DNA of 64,000 nt from Hymenobacter edaphi (GCF_003258365.1 NZ_QHKM01000004.1:558001-622000), one strand, 5' to 3'. Positions 16,767 through 24,713 are shown, counted from the first letter of the stretch. The notes: generated by a model from the letters alone, not told the origin. Made by a program: numbers and translations.

Positions 16767-17777
16767 ATGCGCTGCTATGTAGCCCTGATGCTGTTGCTGG
16801 CTTCTCTTACCGCCCGGGCCCAGCAGGAATACCTCATTGATGACTTCTCCTCGCAGTATGTCGCGCGCATCCACGTCGACAACGACACCAGCGGCGTTGG
16901 CTGGATTGCCGTGTACGACCAGACCAAGCAGCCGCTGATAAAACTGGAGTCGACGGAGCTGTACGTGGAGCCGGATTATCAACGGCCCGGTGCTGCCGTT
17001 GCCCGCATTCCTTACGCCGAACAGCACTGGCTCATCAGCAACGATTTCAACTTCGACGGGCGCCCGGACCTGGCCATTCAGGACGGACACAACAGCTGCC
17101 GCGGCAACGTCTCGTTTCAGGTGTACCTGGCGACACCTACCGGTTTCGCGCACAACGAAGCATTTACCGACCTGGCGCAGAGTTATTGCGGCATGTTCGA
17201 GGTGGACGCCGAGCGGAAGCGAATCAGCGTGCAGCAGGCGGGCTCCTGGGGCGGGGAAGAAACCCAGTTCAGCGTGCGAAACAACGAGCTGTTTGTGGTG
17301 AGCCGCTACCGGGAAGACCAGTCGCAGGACCCCTTCGTGACGTACTCCCGGGAGGAGTGGAACGGCCAGCGGTTGGTGTCGACGGAGTGGCAGGAGCTAT
17401 ATCCCAGCGGCGAGGAGGAAATCTGCTCGTTTCGGCTGGCCGAAAACGGCAAGCGAGTCGTCCTTTTCGCCCGGGATTCCACCACGCTCTACTACGCGCT
17501 GCTGCGCAAGGACGAAAGCGTGGAGTTCAGCTACCCGGCGCTCCAGGCGGCGGAAGCGCTGCCCTTCACGCTGCACAACGCCAAAGCCGGGCTGAGTCTG
17601 CGCTTCCAGAACGGCTCGGCCCGGTACGAAATCCGCGAAACGGCTGGTGGCGCGCTGTCCGTGACGGCCCGCATCGGGGTCAAGACTCTGCAACTGACCG
17701 GTGCGGTAGCCGGCCGGAAGGGCAGCCTGCGCCCGTTGCTGCGGCAGCCGCTGGACAACCTGACGGTGCAGCCGTAG
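16767..17777 (+). CDS. Secreted protein with Asp-rich calcium-loop motif
   Basis: A 336-residue exported protein with signal peptide MRCYVALMLLLASLTARAQQ. The central motif LISNDFNFDGRPDLAIQDG (about residues 90-108) is a D-x-N-x-D-G-x-x-D loop, as in FG-GAP/VCBS-type and XAC2610-type periplasmic proteins that bind calcium. Cysteines flank it (NSCRGN, SYCGMF, EICSF), so disulfides are possible. No catalytic motif is recognised and no function is assigned. The frame extends upstream to 16587 through the repeat unit, but only the ATG at 16767 begins a signal peptide. The gene is monocistronic, and an ABC ATPase with a separate promoter follows 54 bases later. Confidence 0.75.
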   Translation: MRCYVALMLLLASLTARAQQEYLIDDFSSQYVARIHVDNDTSGVGWIAVYDQTKQPLIKLESTELYVEPDYQRPGAAVARIPYAEQHWLISNDFNFDGRPDLAIQDGHNSCRGNVSFQVYLATPTGFAHNEAFTDLAQSYCGMFEVDAERKRISVQQAGSWGGEETQFSVRNNELFVVSRYREDQSQDPFVTYSREEWNGQRLVSTEWQELYPSGEEEICSFRLAENGKRVVLFARDSTTLYYALLRKDESVEFSYPALQAAEALPFTLHNAKAGLSLRFQNGSARYEIRETAGGALSVTARIGVKTLQLTGAVAGRKGSLRPLLRQPLDNLTVQP

Positions 17778-17809
17778 TTCGCAAGGCGCCGTACTGCCGA
17801 GGGGCGTCG

Positions 17810-17817
17810 TAGCTTCG
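17810..17817 (+). promoter_or_regulatory. -7-like box before the ABC ATPase
   Basis: TAGCTTCG, one mismatch to TAnnTTTG, ends 14 bases before the ATG at 17832. No TTG stands at the -33 position. Confidence 0.35.
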
Positions 17818-17831
17818 CGTTTTCGGCTGGT

Positions 17832-18812
17832 ATGGATTTTCTCTCGGTTTCAGGTATTACGTTTCAGGAAGCAGGCGCCAACGGCCTACGCGACATCAGC
17901 TTCCGGCAGCGGCGCTTTCAGAAGCTGGCCGTGGCCGGCGAAACCGGCGCGGGCAAAAGCACGCTGCTGCAGATCATTGCCGGGCTCACCGCCCCCTCGG
18001 CCGGCACGGTGCACTTCGAGGGGCAGCTGGTAGAAGATCCGCACGAAAAGCTGATTCCGGGCCACCCGGGCATTGCCTACCTCACCCAGCAGTTCGAGCT
18101 GCCCAAGTTTTTGCGCGTGGAGCAGGTGCTGCGCTACGCCGACAAGCTCGGACCCGGCGAGGCCGCCGCGCTCTACGAGCTGTGCCAGATCGACCACCTG
18201 CTGCCGCGCAAAACCAACCAGCTCTCGGGCGGGGAGCGGCAGCGCATTGCCCTGGCCCGGCTGCTGCTCGGCGCCCCGCGCCTGCTGCTGCTCGACGAGC
18301 CCTTTTCCAACCTCGACAGCGCCCACAAGCAAACCTTGAAAACCGTGCTGCGCGACGTGGGCCAGCAGCTCGACCTGAGCTACCTGCTCGTTTCGCACGA
18401 CCCGCTCGATACCCTGTCCTGGGCCGATGAAATCATGGTGCTGCAGGCCGGGCGCGTGGTGCAGCAGGGGCCGCCGGAGCAGCTTTACCGCCAGCCCCGC
18501 AGCGAGTACGTAGCCGCCCTCTTCGGCGACTACAACCTGCTGCCCGGCGCGGCGGCGCGGCCGTTTGTGGCGTCGGGCGCGGTCAAAAAAGGCAAAAATC
18601 TGCTGGTGCGGCCCGAGGATTTTCAGCTCGGCGGGCCCGAGGCCGGGGTACCGGGTACGGTGCAGGAAGTACGGTTCTTCGGCAGCTACTACGAAGCATC
18701 GGTGCAGCTGACGGGCGGCGCGGCCGTGCGCGTGCGTACCCCCGAGCGCGGCCTGGCGCCGGGCACGCGGGTAGGTGTGAGCGTGGTGGCTGGCGGCGGC
18801 TGGCCGCTGTAG
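17832..18812 (+). CDS. ABC transporter ATPase with C-terminal TOBE-like domain
   Basis: A 326-residue ATP-binding subunit. Walker A is GETGAGKST (36-44), the signature is LSGGERQ (about 134-140), Walker B is LLLLDEPFSN, and the switch histidine sits in LVSHDP. A C-terminal extension (about 240-326, LLVRPEDFQLG...VRFFGSYYEASVQL) resembles the TOBE domain of importers for iron, polyamines, sulfate or molybdate (FbpC/PotA/CysA class). No permease or solute-binding gene is adjacent on either side, so its partner is distant or it works alone. The substrate is not inferable. Confidence 0.88.
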   Translation: MDFLSVSGITFQEAGANGLRDISFRQRRFQKLAVAGETGAGKSTLLQIIAGLTAPSAGTVHFEGQLVEDPHEKLIPGHPGIAYLTQQFELPKFLRVEQVLRYADKLGPGEAAALYELCQIDHLLPRKTNQLSGGERQRIALARLLLGAPRLLLLDEPFSNLDSAHKQTLKTVLRDVGQQLDLSYLLVSHDPLDTLSWADEIMVLQAGRVVQQGPPEQLYRQPRSEYVAALFGDYNLLPGAAARPFVASGAVKKGKNLLVRPEDFQLGGPEAGVPGTVQEVRFFGSYYEASVQLTGGAAVRVRTPERGLAPGTRVGVSVVAGGGWPL

Positions 18813-18898
18813 GCAAGGAACCACGGCGGCCGGCGGCCGTACAGCGGAGGAAGCCGCTTGCAACTCGAACGGCGCCACCCTTTTTTCCTCCGCACGCC

Positions 18899-19123
18899 AT
18901 GACACCCGACCCCGCAGAATTCGACAGCATCCCCAACGAAGCCGATGAAGCCGCTGCTCGCCGCAGCGAGCAGCCCGTGGACCACGGCACCAGCGCCGAT
19001 GCAGCGGCGCCCATCATCACCCAGGGCCACATGGGCGACGGCAGCGGCCAGCGCGGCAGCTACGGCGACAGCGACCAGACCAACGGCATGGAAGGCAACC
19101 GCGAGCAGCCCAAACCTGAATAG
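18899..19123 (+). CDS. Small hydrophilic, probably disordered protein
   Basis: A 74-residue acidic protein rich in Asp, Gly, Ser and Gln (GHMGDGSGQRGSYGDSDQTN), with no signal peptide, helix or Cys. The composition predicts intrinsic disorder. Support for a real gene is the ATG start, the length of frame free of high-GC bias, and the strong palindromic terminator right after the stop. No function is recognised. Other small disordered proteins lie at 53971-54827 but share no clear motif with it. Confidence 0.55.
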   Translation: MTPDPAEFDSIPNEADEAAARRSEQPVDHGTSADAAAPIITQGHMGDGSGQRGSYGDSDQTNGMEGNREQPKPE

Positions 19124-19144
19124 CATCCTGCCTAAGGCTAGGCC

Positions 19145-19188
19145 AAACAACGAAGGGCCGCTTCCCGGGAAGCGGCCCTTCGTTGTTT
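19145..19188. terminator. 44-bp perfect palindrome, bidirectional terminator
   Basis: Arms 19145-19166 and 19167-19188 are exact reverse complements (22 bp, no spacer). They begin with AAACAACGAAGGG, so each strand ends in an A/T-rich flank. It sits between convergent genes and probably terminates both. Confidence 0.8.
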
Positions 19189-19210
19189 CAAAAGAACGGT
19201 GGCGTAGTGG

Positions 19211-19624
19211 CTACAGCGTGGCCACCTGCGTGCCGCGCGACTCGCGTGGCTTCTGCACCAGGTAGTAGTAGGCCAGCACCAGCAAGCCCAAGGTAAACGG
19301 GATGAGGGCCAGGTGCTTGCCCGTGATGCCGTGGCCGAACTGCACGGTGTCGAAGCCGAAAAACTCGCTGATCATCCAGTAGGAGTTGGCCGAAATCCAG
19401 AGCACGATGGCCAGGTTGTGGGCCAGCTCGGAGGCCAGGTGCCGGGTGCGCCAGGCAATAACCACGGCAATGGCCAGGGTGGGCACTATCATCGTCAGGC
19501 CCAGCGGCTTCCAGATCATGCACCAGCCCACGTCCTTGAGCAGCCAGAAGACGATGTGCAGGTTTTCCATGCGGCGGAAAGACGCCGGAATGGCGTAAAT
19601 CGGGTCGTTGGCAGCCGGTTGCAT
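19211..19624 (-). CDS. Small multi-pass membrane protein
   Basis: A 137-residue protein with four predicted transmembrane helices (about 22-38, 43-60, 70-88, 105-125). Conserved-looking aromatic and polar residues are ENLHIVFWLLKDVGWCMIWK and ISANSYWMISEFFGFD. It has no signal peptide and no known domain that I recognise. It is a single gene transcribed divergently from the VIT-domain gene, with its own -7 box (19648-19655) and sharing the palindromic terminator. Confidence 0.75.
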   Translation of the reverse strand: MQPAANDPIYAIPASFRRMENLHIVFWLLKDVGWCMIWKPLGLTMIVPTLAIAVVIAWRTRHLASELAHNLAIVLWISANSYWMISEFFGFDTVQFGHGITGKHLALIPFTLGLLVLAYYYLVQKPRESRGTQVATL

Positions 19625-19647
19625 TGCAGGTAGGGTAGGAGAGAAGC

Positions 19648-19655
19648 CAAAAATA
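19648..19655 (-). promoter_or_regulatory. -7 promoter box (TATTTTTG) on the minus strand
   Basis: A perfect match to TAnnTTTG, 23 bases upstream of the ATG at 19624. The -33 TTG is not evident. Confidence 0.5.
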
Positions 19656-19718
19656 CACGCCGCTGGGACTCGGCGACGTCAGGAAATTCAAGGCAGTAGA
19701 TAATATTTTATATCATGC

Positions 19719-19750
19719 TTTGAATTGCAAAGTAATTTGAAATATGTTTG
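19719..19750 (+). promoter_or_regulatory. Complete Bacteroidota promoter for the VIT-domain gene
   Basis: TTTG at 19719-19722 (-33), 20 bases, then TATGTTTG at 19743-19750 (-7), in an A/T-rich patch. This equals the aconitase promoter in spacing. The ATG is at 19800. Confidence 0.8.
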
Positions 19751-19799
19751 CGACGTTATCCACCGCGGCCCGTTCCGCCGCTTATGCTAAGTAAGTCCG

Positions 19800-22637
19800 A
19801 TGCGCAACCTGTTGAATCCGAAGTGGCTATTGCTGCTGAACTCCCTGCCCGTGGCGGTGCTGCTCCTGCTACTGGGCGGGAAGTTCAGCGTGATTCAGTC
19901 CCTGCTCCGCCCCGAAAGCCTGCACGCCTGGCGTATGGTGGGCGCGGGGCTGCTGGGGCTGGGCGCGCTGCACACCGGCTACGCGCTCTGGTGCCTGTGG
20001 CGGCGCCAGGCCCTACCGGTAGCCTACGGGGTGCTGGCCCTGCTGCTCAACCTCGGCGGCATGTACTACTACTTCTCCGTGGGGGCCGAGCTGCTGTTTC
20101 CGCCCGCGGTGCCGCGCTGGATGGTGGGCAGCGAAGCCGAGCTGTACGCCTTCACCTTCCTGATGCCTACGGTGGCCCACGCCACGCTGCTGCTGGTCGT
20201 GTACTCCGTGCCCGCCGACCGTCCCGTGGCGGCGCTGCCCAGCTTCGGCGTGGCGTTGGGCGTGCCGCTGGGCGCGTTTTTGCTGGCTCAGCTTCTGGGG
20301 GCGCTGCCCGGGAGCTTCGGCCACACCATCGAACACCTGCTGGTGACGGGCCTGTTCATCGTGGCGCCGCTGGTGTTTCTGTTTTTCCTGGCGCGGGGGC
20401 TTTACGTGGTGGTCAGCCGGAAAGCGGGCCTGTGGCACGAGCACCAGCTGCTCTGGAAACTGCTGATTGCCGGCGTATTGCCGCTGCTGGGCCTGGCCGT
20501 CAACGCCAGCCTGTCGCGGCCCGGCGTGTTCGGCGACTTCCGCAGCCCGTGGTTTTACGGTCTGGCCGCGCTCAATGCCCTGCTGCTCTGCCTGCCCGCG
20601 CCGGCCGGGCGGTGGGGGCGGCTGGCGCTGCTGCTGGGCCGCAGCGTCACGCTGGCCTACACGCTCTACTTCTTCGTGGTGTTCCTGCCGTTTCTGCCGC
20701 TGTCGGTGCTGGCGGTGATACTGATTGGCACCGGCTTTCTGATGCTGGCGCCGCTGCTTCTGCTGCTGGTGCACGCGCAGGTGCTCGACGACGACCTCAC
20801 GCGCCTGCGCGGCGCCTTCCCGCGCTGGGCCCTGACCACTACCGTGCTGGCCGGCCTGCTGGTGCTGCCGCTGGGCCTGACGGCCGCCTACCTGCACGGC
20901 CGCCGCACCCTGCACGCGGCCCTGGCCTACGTTTACGCTCCCGACTACACCCGGCCGCCGCAGCCCCTCGACGCCGATGCGCTGCTGGCCACCCTGAACG
21001 TGGTGCAAAGCCACAAAGCCATCGACGTCGAGTGGTCCGGCCGGGGGCAGCCGTACTTGTCGACGTACTTCAACTGGCTGGTGCTCGACAACCTGACGCT
21101 GGCGGGCGACAAGCTCGACTACCTGCGCCGCATTTTCGGGGCCGATGCTGACTCGGTGGCCGCTGACAACTGGCTGGCGCCCGCCCCCGTGCGGCCGCCG
21201 GGCGGTCCGCGCCTCACCCGGGCGCAGCACCGCAGCACCTACGACGCCACCCAAGCCGCCTGGATTAGCTGGGTCGACCTGGAAATTACCGCTCCCGACA
21301 GCGTGCAACCGTGGAACCAGCCCCAGTACGCCACCGAGCTGGCCCTGCCGCCGGGCTGCTGGGTGCAGGATTATTACCTCGACATTGCCGGGCGGCGGGA
21401 GCACGGCATCCTGGCCGAAAAAAAGGCCGCCGCCTGGGTGTACGCCCAGATACTGAACGAAGGCCGCAGCCGCGACCCGGGCATCCTGCACTATCTCACC
21501 GGCAACCGCCTGGGCCTGCGCGTGTTTCCCTTCGCGGCGGGCGAGGTGCGGCGCACCGGCATCCGCTTCGTGCACAAGGAGCCCGTGCAGCTGCAAGTCG
21601 ACGGCCAACTCCTGACGTTGGGCGACGCCGCGCGGCAGCCGGCGGTGGGCGAAGTGGCCACGGCCGGGCGCGAGGTGGTGTACCTGAGCCGGGCCGCCAA
21701 GCAGCGCCTGCCGCGGGTGCAGCGCCAGCCCTACTACCATTTCCTGCTCGACGTATCGGCCGGGCAGCAGGAGCGCAAGGCTGCTTACACTCGGGCGGTG
21801 CGGACGCTGCTGGCGCGGCAGCCGCTGCCTGGTACTCCGCGCTTCAGCCTGGTCAACGCCTACACCCGCCCCGTGCCCGCCGGCGCCGACTGGCAGCAAG
21901 CCCTGATCGATGCGCCCAACGCGGGTGGCCTATACCTGGCCGGCGCCCTGCGGCAAACGCTGGCCCAGACGCAGCTGCATCCTGCCACCACCTACCCGGT
22001 GCTGGTAGTGGTGACGGACCGCGCTGCCCAGGCCGTCCTTGATCCAGATTTTGCTGACTTAGCCGCCGCTTACCCCGAAAGCCCGGCCTACTACGTGCTG
22101 CCTACCCGCGGCCCGCTCGAAGCCCGTTCGCTGCGCTACGAATCGGCCCGGGTCTGGTCTGGGGCGCCCGCGCCCGGCAGCCCGGCACTGGTGCGGGCCT
22201 GGCCAGCGGTGGCCCGGCCGCGCGCCTACCTGCCCGACGACCAACAAGCCAGCATCGTGCTGAACCAGCCCGCCGTGCCCGTGCCGCCGACGGCCGAAGC
22301 CCGCTGGCTGACCGGCCTACGGCTGCAGGGCTACCAGCAACTGCTGGCTCTGCGGCCCGCCGCGGCCGAAGCTACCCGGCCGCCGGCCATCCAGGCCAGC
22401 TTCCGCTCGGGCATCCTCACCCCGCTGACGGCCTACCTCTCGCTGGAAAACGAGGCCCAGAAAGCGGCCCTGCGCCGCAAGCAGCAGGAGGTGCTCAAGG
22501 CCCACAGCGCCCTCGATGCCGGCGACGACACGCCCCCCACGGCCGTACCCCTCGACGGCGAGGCCGTCCTGCTACTGGCTGCCGGCGGCGCCCTGGGCTG
22601 GTGGCAACTGCGCCGGCGCCGGCCAGCGGCGGCTTAG
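19800..22637 (+). CDS. VIT-domain membrane protein with exosortase-type C-terminal tail (MSEP-CTERM/XrtN-system-like)
   Basis: A 945-residue protein. It opens with MRNLLNPKWLLLLNSLPVAV and has about ten transmembrane helices in the first 380 residues. A VIT-like domain follows (about 500-610), with YYLDIAGRREHGILAEKKAA, then DPGILHYLTGN and LRVFPFAAGEVRRTGIRF. Beyond it lies a region that may hold a degenerate von Willebrand-type fold (YHFLLDVSAGQ...). The C-terminus is a single helix plus an Arg cluster (AVLLLAAGGALGWWQLRRRR), the architecture of PEP-CTERM-type sorting signals. The whole plan matches the Bacteroidota families known as MSEP-CTERM and XrtN-system VIT proteins; I cannot tell which. 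These are processed by a dedicated exosortase, and none is encoded in this window. Confidence 0.75.
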   Translation: MRNLLNPKWLLLLNSLPVAVLLLLLGGKFSVIQSLLRPESLHAWRMVGAGLLGLGALHTGYALWCLWRRQALPVAYGVLALLLNLGGMYYYFSVGAELLFPPAVPRWMVGSEAELYAFTFLMPTVAHATLLLVVYSVPADRPVAALPSFGVALGVPLGAFLLAQLLGALPGSFGHTIEHLLVTGLFIVAPLVFLFFLARGLYVVVSRKAGLWHEHQLLWKLLIAGVLPLLGLAVNASLSRPGVFGDFRSPWFYGLAALNALLLCLPAPAGRWGRLALLLGRSVTLAYTLYFFVVFLPFLPLSVLAVILIGTGFLMLAPLLLLLVHAQVLDDDLTRLRGAFPRWALTTTVLAGLLVLPLGLTAAYLHGRRTLHAALAYVYAPDYTRPPQPLDADALLATLNVVQSHKAIDVEWSGRGQPYLSTYFNWLVLDNLTLAGDKLDYLRRIFGADADSVAADNWLAPAPVRPPGGPRLTRAQHRSTYDATQAAWISWVDLEITAPDSVQPWNQPQYATELALPPGCWVQDYYLDIAGRREHGILAEKKAAAWVYAQILNEGRSRDPGILHYLTGNRLGLRVFPFAAGEVRRTGIRFVHKEPVQLQVDGQLLTLGDAARQPAVGEVATAGREVVYLSRAAKQRLPRVQRQPYYHFLLDVSAGQQERKAAYTRAVRTLLARQPLPGTPRFSLVNAYTRPVPAGADWQQALIDAPNAGGLYLAGALRQTLAQTQLHPATTYPVLVVVTDRAAQAVLDPDFADLAAAYPESPAYYVLPTRGPLEARSLRYESARVWSGAPAPGSPALVRAWPAVARPRAYLPDDQQASIVLNQPAVPVPPTAEARWLTGLRLQGYQQLLALRPAAAEATRPPAIQASFRSGILTPLTAYLSLENEAQKAALRRKQQEVLKAHSALDAGDDTPPTAVPLDGEAVLLLAAGGALGWWQLRRRRPAAA

Positions 22638-22763
22638 CCCTGCCTCCGAGCCCCGCAGCTGCCCCCCCGTCGTGGGTGCTAAGTGCAGGGTGCTGAAGCG
22701 GGTAGAATGGGCCGGATAGCAGGGCCTGCTGAAGTCCCGCAGAACCGGAATCGGCTGCTGAGC

Positions 22764-22771
22764 TACTTTTG
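22764..22771 (+). promoter_or_regulatory. -7 promoter box (TACTTTTG)
   Basis: Perfect match to TAnnTTTG, 76 bases before the ATG at 22848. No TTG at the -33 position. Confidence 0.5.
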
Positions 22772-22847
22772 CGCCAGGCCCGGCAGCCGGCTCCGGGTCG
22801 GCTCCGTATCAGGCCCAGCCGGCCGCGGCAAACCGGCCGATTCTGCA

Positions 22848-23534
22848 ATGACCAACTACCTACGCAAAGCGGCCAAAGCCACGGCCTACGCCGGCGGCGG
22901 CCTGCTCGGCGCCCTGGCCCTGTACGGCCTGGCCGCCGTCACCCTTTCGCGCATCCCGGTGCGCCGCCGCCGCCCCGACGGCCCCGAAGTCGTCGAGTGC
23001 TTTATTCTCTCCAACGGCGTGCACACCGACATCGTAGTGCCCGTGCGCAGCGCGCAGATGGACTGGAGCCGCCTGATTGCCTACGCCGACACCCCCGCCG
23101 CCGACCCCACGATGGACTACCTCGGTTTCGGCTGGGGCGACAAGGGCTTCTACCTGAACACGCCTACCTGGGCCGAGCTGCAGCCTCGCGTGGCCTTCGA
23201 GGCCATGTTCTGGCTGAGCACCACGGCCATGCATGCCACCTTCCACCACCGCCCCGCACCGGGCCCCGAGTGCGTGCCCATCACCCTCACCCGCCCCGAG
23301 TACGCCCGCCTGGTTCGGTTTATCCTCAACAGCTTCGAGCTGGACCGGCGCGGCCGCGCGCGGCACATCGAGGGCCACAGCTACGGGCCCTGCGACGCGT
23401 TCTACGAAGCCCGGGGCACCTACAACCTCTTCTACACCTGTAACTCCTGGGCCAACGCCGCCCTGAAGGCCGCCGGCCAGCGCGCTGCCCTCTGGACGCC
23501 CTTCGACCACGGGATTTTCCGCCATTACCGCTAA
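22848..23534 (+). CDS. DUF2459/TIGR02117-family membrane-anchored protein
   Basis: A 228-residue protein with one N-terminal transmembrane helix (about 13-35) followed by a basic stretch (RRRRPDGP) and a soluble domain. Family hallmarks are ILSNGVHTDIVVPV, YLGFGWGDKGFYLNTPTW, the histidine-containing SYGPCDAFYEA and YNLFYTCNSWANAALKAAG. The conserved His, Cys and Asn could form a papain-like or NlpC-like active site, but no activity has been established that I can rely on. The start is the ATG at 22848, behind the promoter box at 22764-22771; the longer in-frame version (22683) crosses that box. Confidence 0.85.
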   Translation: MTNYLRKAAKATAYAGGGLLGALALYGLAAVTLSRIPVRRRRPDGPEVVECFILSNGVHTDIVVPVRSAQMDWSRLIAYADTPAADPTMDYLGFGWGDKGFYLNTPTWAELQPRVAFEAMFWLSTTAMHATFHHRPAPGPECVPITLTRPEYARLVRFILNSFELDRRGRARHIEGHSYGPCDAFYEARGTYNLFYTCNSWANAALKAAGQRAALWTPFDHGIFRHYR

Positions 23535-23548
23535 CGGCGGCCGCGGGT

Positions 23549-23579
23549 TTGGCACTTCGGCGGGCGGCGGCTTACTTGC
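23549..23579 (+). promoter_or_regulatory. Possible promoter before the YdjM-like gene
   Basis: TTG at 23549-23551 (in TTTG), 21 bases, then TACTTGC at 23573-23579, 19 bases before the ATG. The -7 element is imperfect. Confidence 0.3.
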
Positions 23580-23598
23580 CGCGCATCCTCCGCCTGCC

Positions 23599-24129
23599 AT
23601 GCCCACCATCTTCACCCACGCCCTCGTGGCGGCCGGCCTCGGCCGCATCAGATACGCCCGCCGGCAGCCCGCCCGCTTCTGGTGGCTCACCGCCCTGTGC
23701 GCCATCCTGCCCGATTTCGACGTCGTCACTTTCCGGCTCGGCATTCCCTACGCGAGCATGTGGGGGCACCGGGGCTTCACGCATTCCCTGGTCTTCGCCG
23801 CCCTCGCGGGCCTGCTGATGGCCTATGTTTTCTGGCCCCGGACCGATGCCCGGCCGCGCGCCCCGCTGGCCCTGTGGTTTGTCCTGGCCACGGCCACCCA
23901 CCCCGTGCTCGACATGCTCACCAACGGCGGCCTCGGCGTGGCGCTGCTGGCCCCGTTCAGCGCCGAGCGGTTTTTTCTGCCCTGGCGGCCGGTGCGGGTG
24001 TCGCCGGTGGGCGGGGGCTTTTTTTCGGCCCGCGGCGTGGCCACGCTGCTGAGCGAGTTTCGGTGGCTCTGGCTGCCTACGCTGCTGGCCGTGGGGGGCG
24101 CGCTGCTGGCCCGGCGGCGCGCGGCTTAG
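23599..24129 (+). CDS. YdjM-like membrane-bound metal-dependent hydrolase (DUF457)
   Basis: A 176-residue membrane protein with four or five hydrophobic helices. Family motifs are MPTIFTHALVAAGLG (first His), AILPDFDVV (Asp pair), GHRGFTHSLVF (His pair) and ATATHPVLDMLTNGGLG (HPxxD). Together these polar residues form the metal site typical of the DUF457/YdjM family, related to phospholipase C-like hydrolases. The substrate is unknown. It follows the DUF2459 gene by 64 bases on the same strand and may be co-expressed. In E. coli the family member YdjM is LexA-regulated; nothing here shows such control. Confidence 0.85.
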   Translation: MPTIFTHALVAAGLGRIRYARRQPARFWWLTALCAILPDFDVVTFRLGIPYASMWGHRGFTHSLVFAALAGLLMAYVFWPRTDARPRAPLALWFVLATATHPVLDMLTNGGLGVALLAPFSAERFFLPWRPVRVSPVGGGFFSARGVATLLSEFRWLWLPTLLAVGGALLARRRAA

Positions 24130-24168
24130 CTAAAATGGTGAGCCGGCTGGGGCAACCCCGTGGGTACC

Positions 24169-24196
24169 AAAAGGAAACGGCCGCTGCGGGCGGCCG
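24169..24196 (-). terminator. Intrinsic terminator of the small minus-strand gene
   Basis: 7-bp stem (arms 24190-24196 and 24178-24184) with a 5-base loop. On the minus strand the stem is followed by TTTCCTTTTGG. Confidence 0.6.
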
Positions 24197-24227
24197 GACG
24201 AGGGTTGGAGTAAGGAGGAGAGGGGGA

Positions 24228-24485
24228 TTAGTTCAGCCACACCTCCGCCAGCGGCTCGAAGCGCCGGGTGGCGAAAGCGCCGTACGGGCGCTCGGCGTAG
24301 AAGCCGAGCACGTGCACCTGCGGCAGGCCGGTGCGGGCGTTGGTGCGGTATTCCACCGGGTACACCTGCCCGGCCAGGGGCCAGTCACCGATGTGGTCGG
24401 TGGGGCGGCTGGTGGCGTCCACGCAACGGGCATACTGCTGGACGGGGAGGGGAGTTGGAAGTTGACTCTTCTTCGTTCTGCGCAT
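24228..24485 (-). CDS. Small protein of unknown function
   Basis: An 85-residue cytoplasmic protein starting MRRTKKSQLP. The body, DWPLAGQVYPVEYRTNARTGLPQVHVLGFYAERPYG, looks like a compact beta-rich domain; no known family is recognised. The open frame begins two codons upstream at a TTG (24491), but that triplet is part of the -7 box TATTTTTG (24489-24496), so the ATG at 24485 is preferred. Transcription would then start at or next to the ATG. An inverted repeat overlaps this start (24484-24503). The gene is divergent from umuDC across a distinctly AT-rich region. Confidence 0.6.
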   Translation of the reverse strand: MRRTKKSQLPTPLPVQQYARCVDATSRPTDHIGDWPLAGQVYPVEYRTNARTGLPQVHVLGFYAERPYGAFATRRFEPLAEVWLN

Positions 24486-24507
24486 ATCCAAAAATACGGA
24501 TATTTGG
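24484..24507. promoter_or_regulatory. -7 box embedded in an inverted repeat
   Basis: On the minus strand 24489-24496 reads TATTTTTG, a perfect -7 box ending 3 bases before the ATG at 24485. ATATCC (24484-24489) and GGATAT (24498-24503) form an inverted repeat over it. CCAAA (24488-24492) and TTTGG (24503-24507) form a second, overlapping one. This may be an operator controlling the small gene. Confidence 0.4.
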
Positions 24508-24653
24508 CAACAACTAAAAAAATTAGGTAGAAATATAGAAAGAATTTTTCCGGATTAGCGCGCTTTTAATGGGATGTAAAGTAGATCAAGTTGGGGTTCT
24601 GCGAAAAAAAGTCAACCGTCGCGGAACTATTCAAGCGGGCTCGGAAAACTAAA

Positions 24654-24670
24654 TACTAAAATTATTAGTA
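24654..24670. promoter_or_regulatory. Candidate operator palindrome upstream of umuDC
   Basis: TACTAA (24654-24659) and TTAGTA (24665-24670) are perfect inverted arms around AATTA, 43 bases before the umuD ATG. The position suits a repressor site. It does not resemble the E. coli LexA box (CTGT-N8-ACAG). Confidence 0.45.
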
Positions 24671-24713
24671 AATAGCAGCGTCGCCGGCGTAACTGCGCGG
24701 GTTGGCCCGCTCT

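Noticed and set aside
24654-24670. LexA box for umuDC
   Set aside because: The palindrome does not match the gammaproteobacterial CTGT-N8-ACAG or the Gram-positive GAAC-N4-GTTC box, so it is kept only as an operator of unknown factor.
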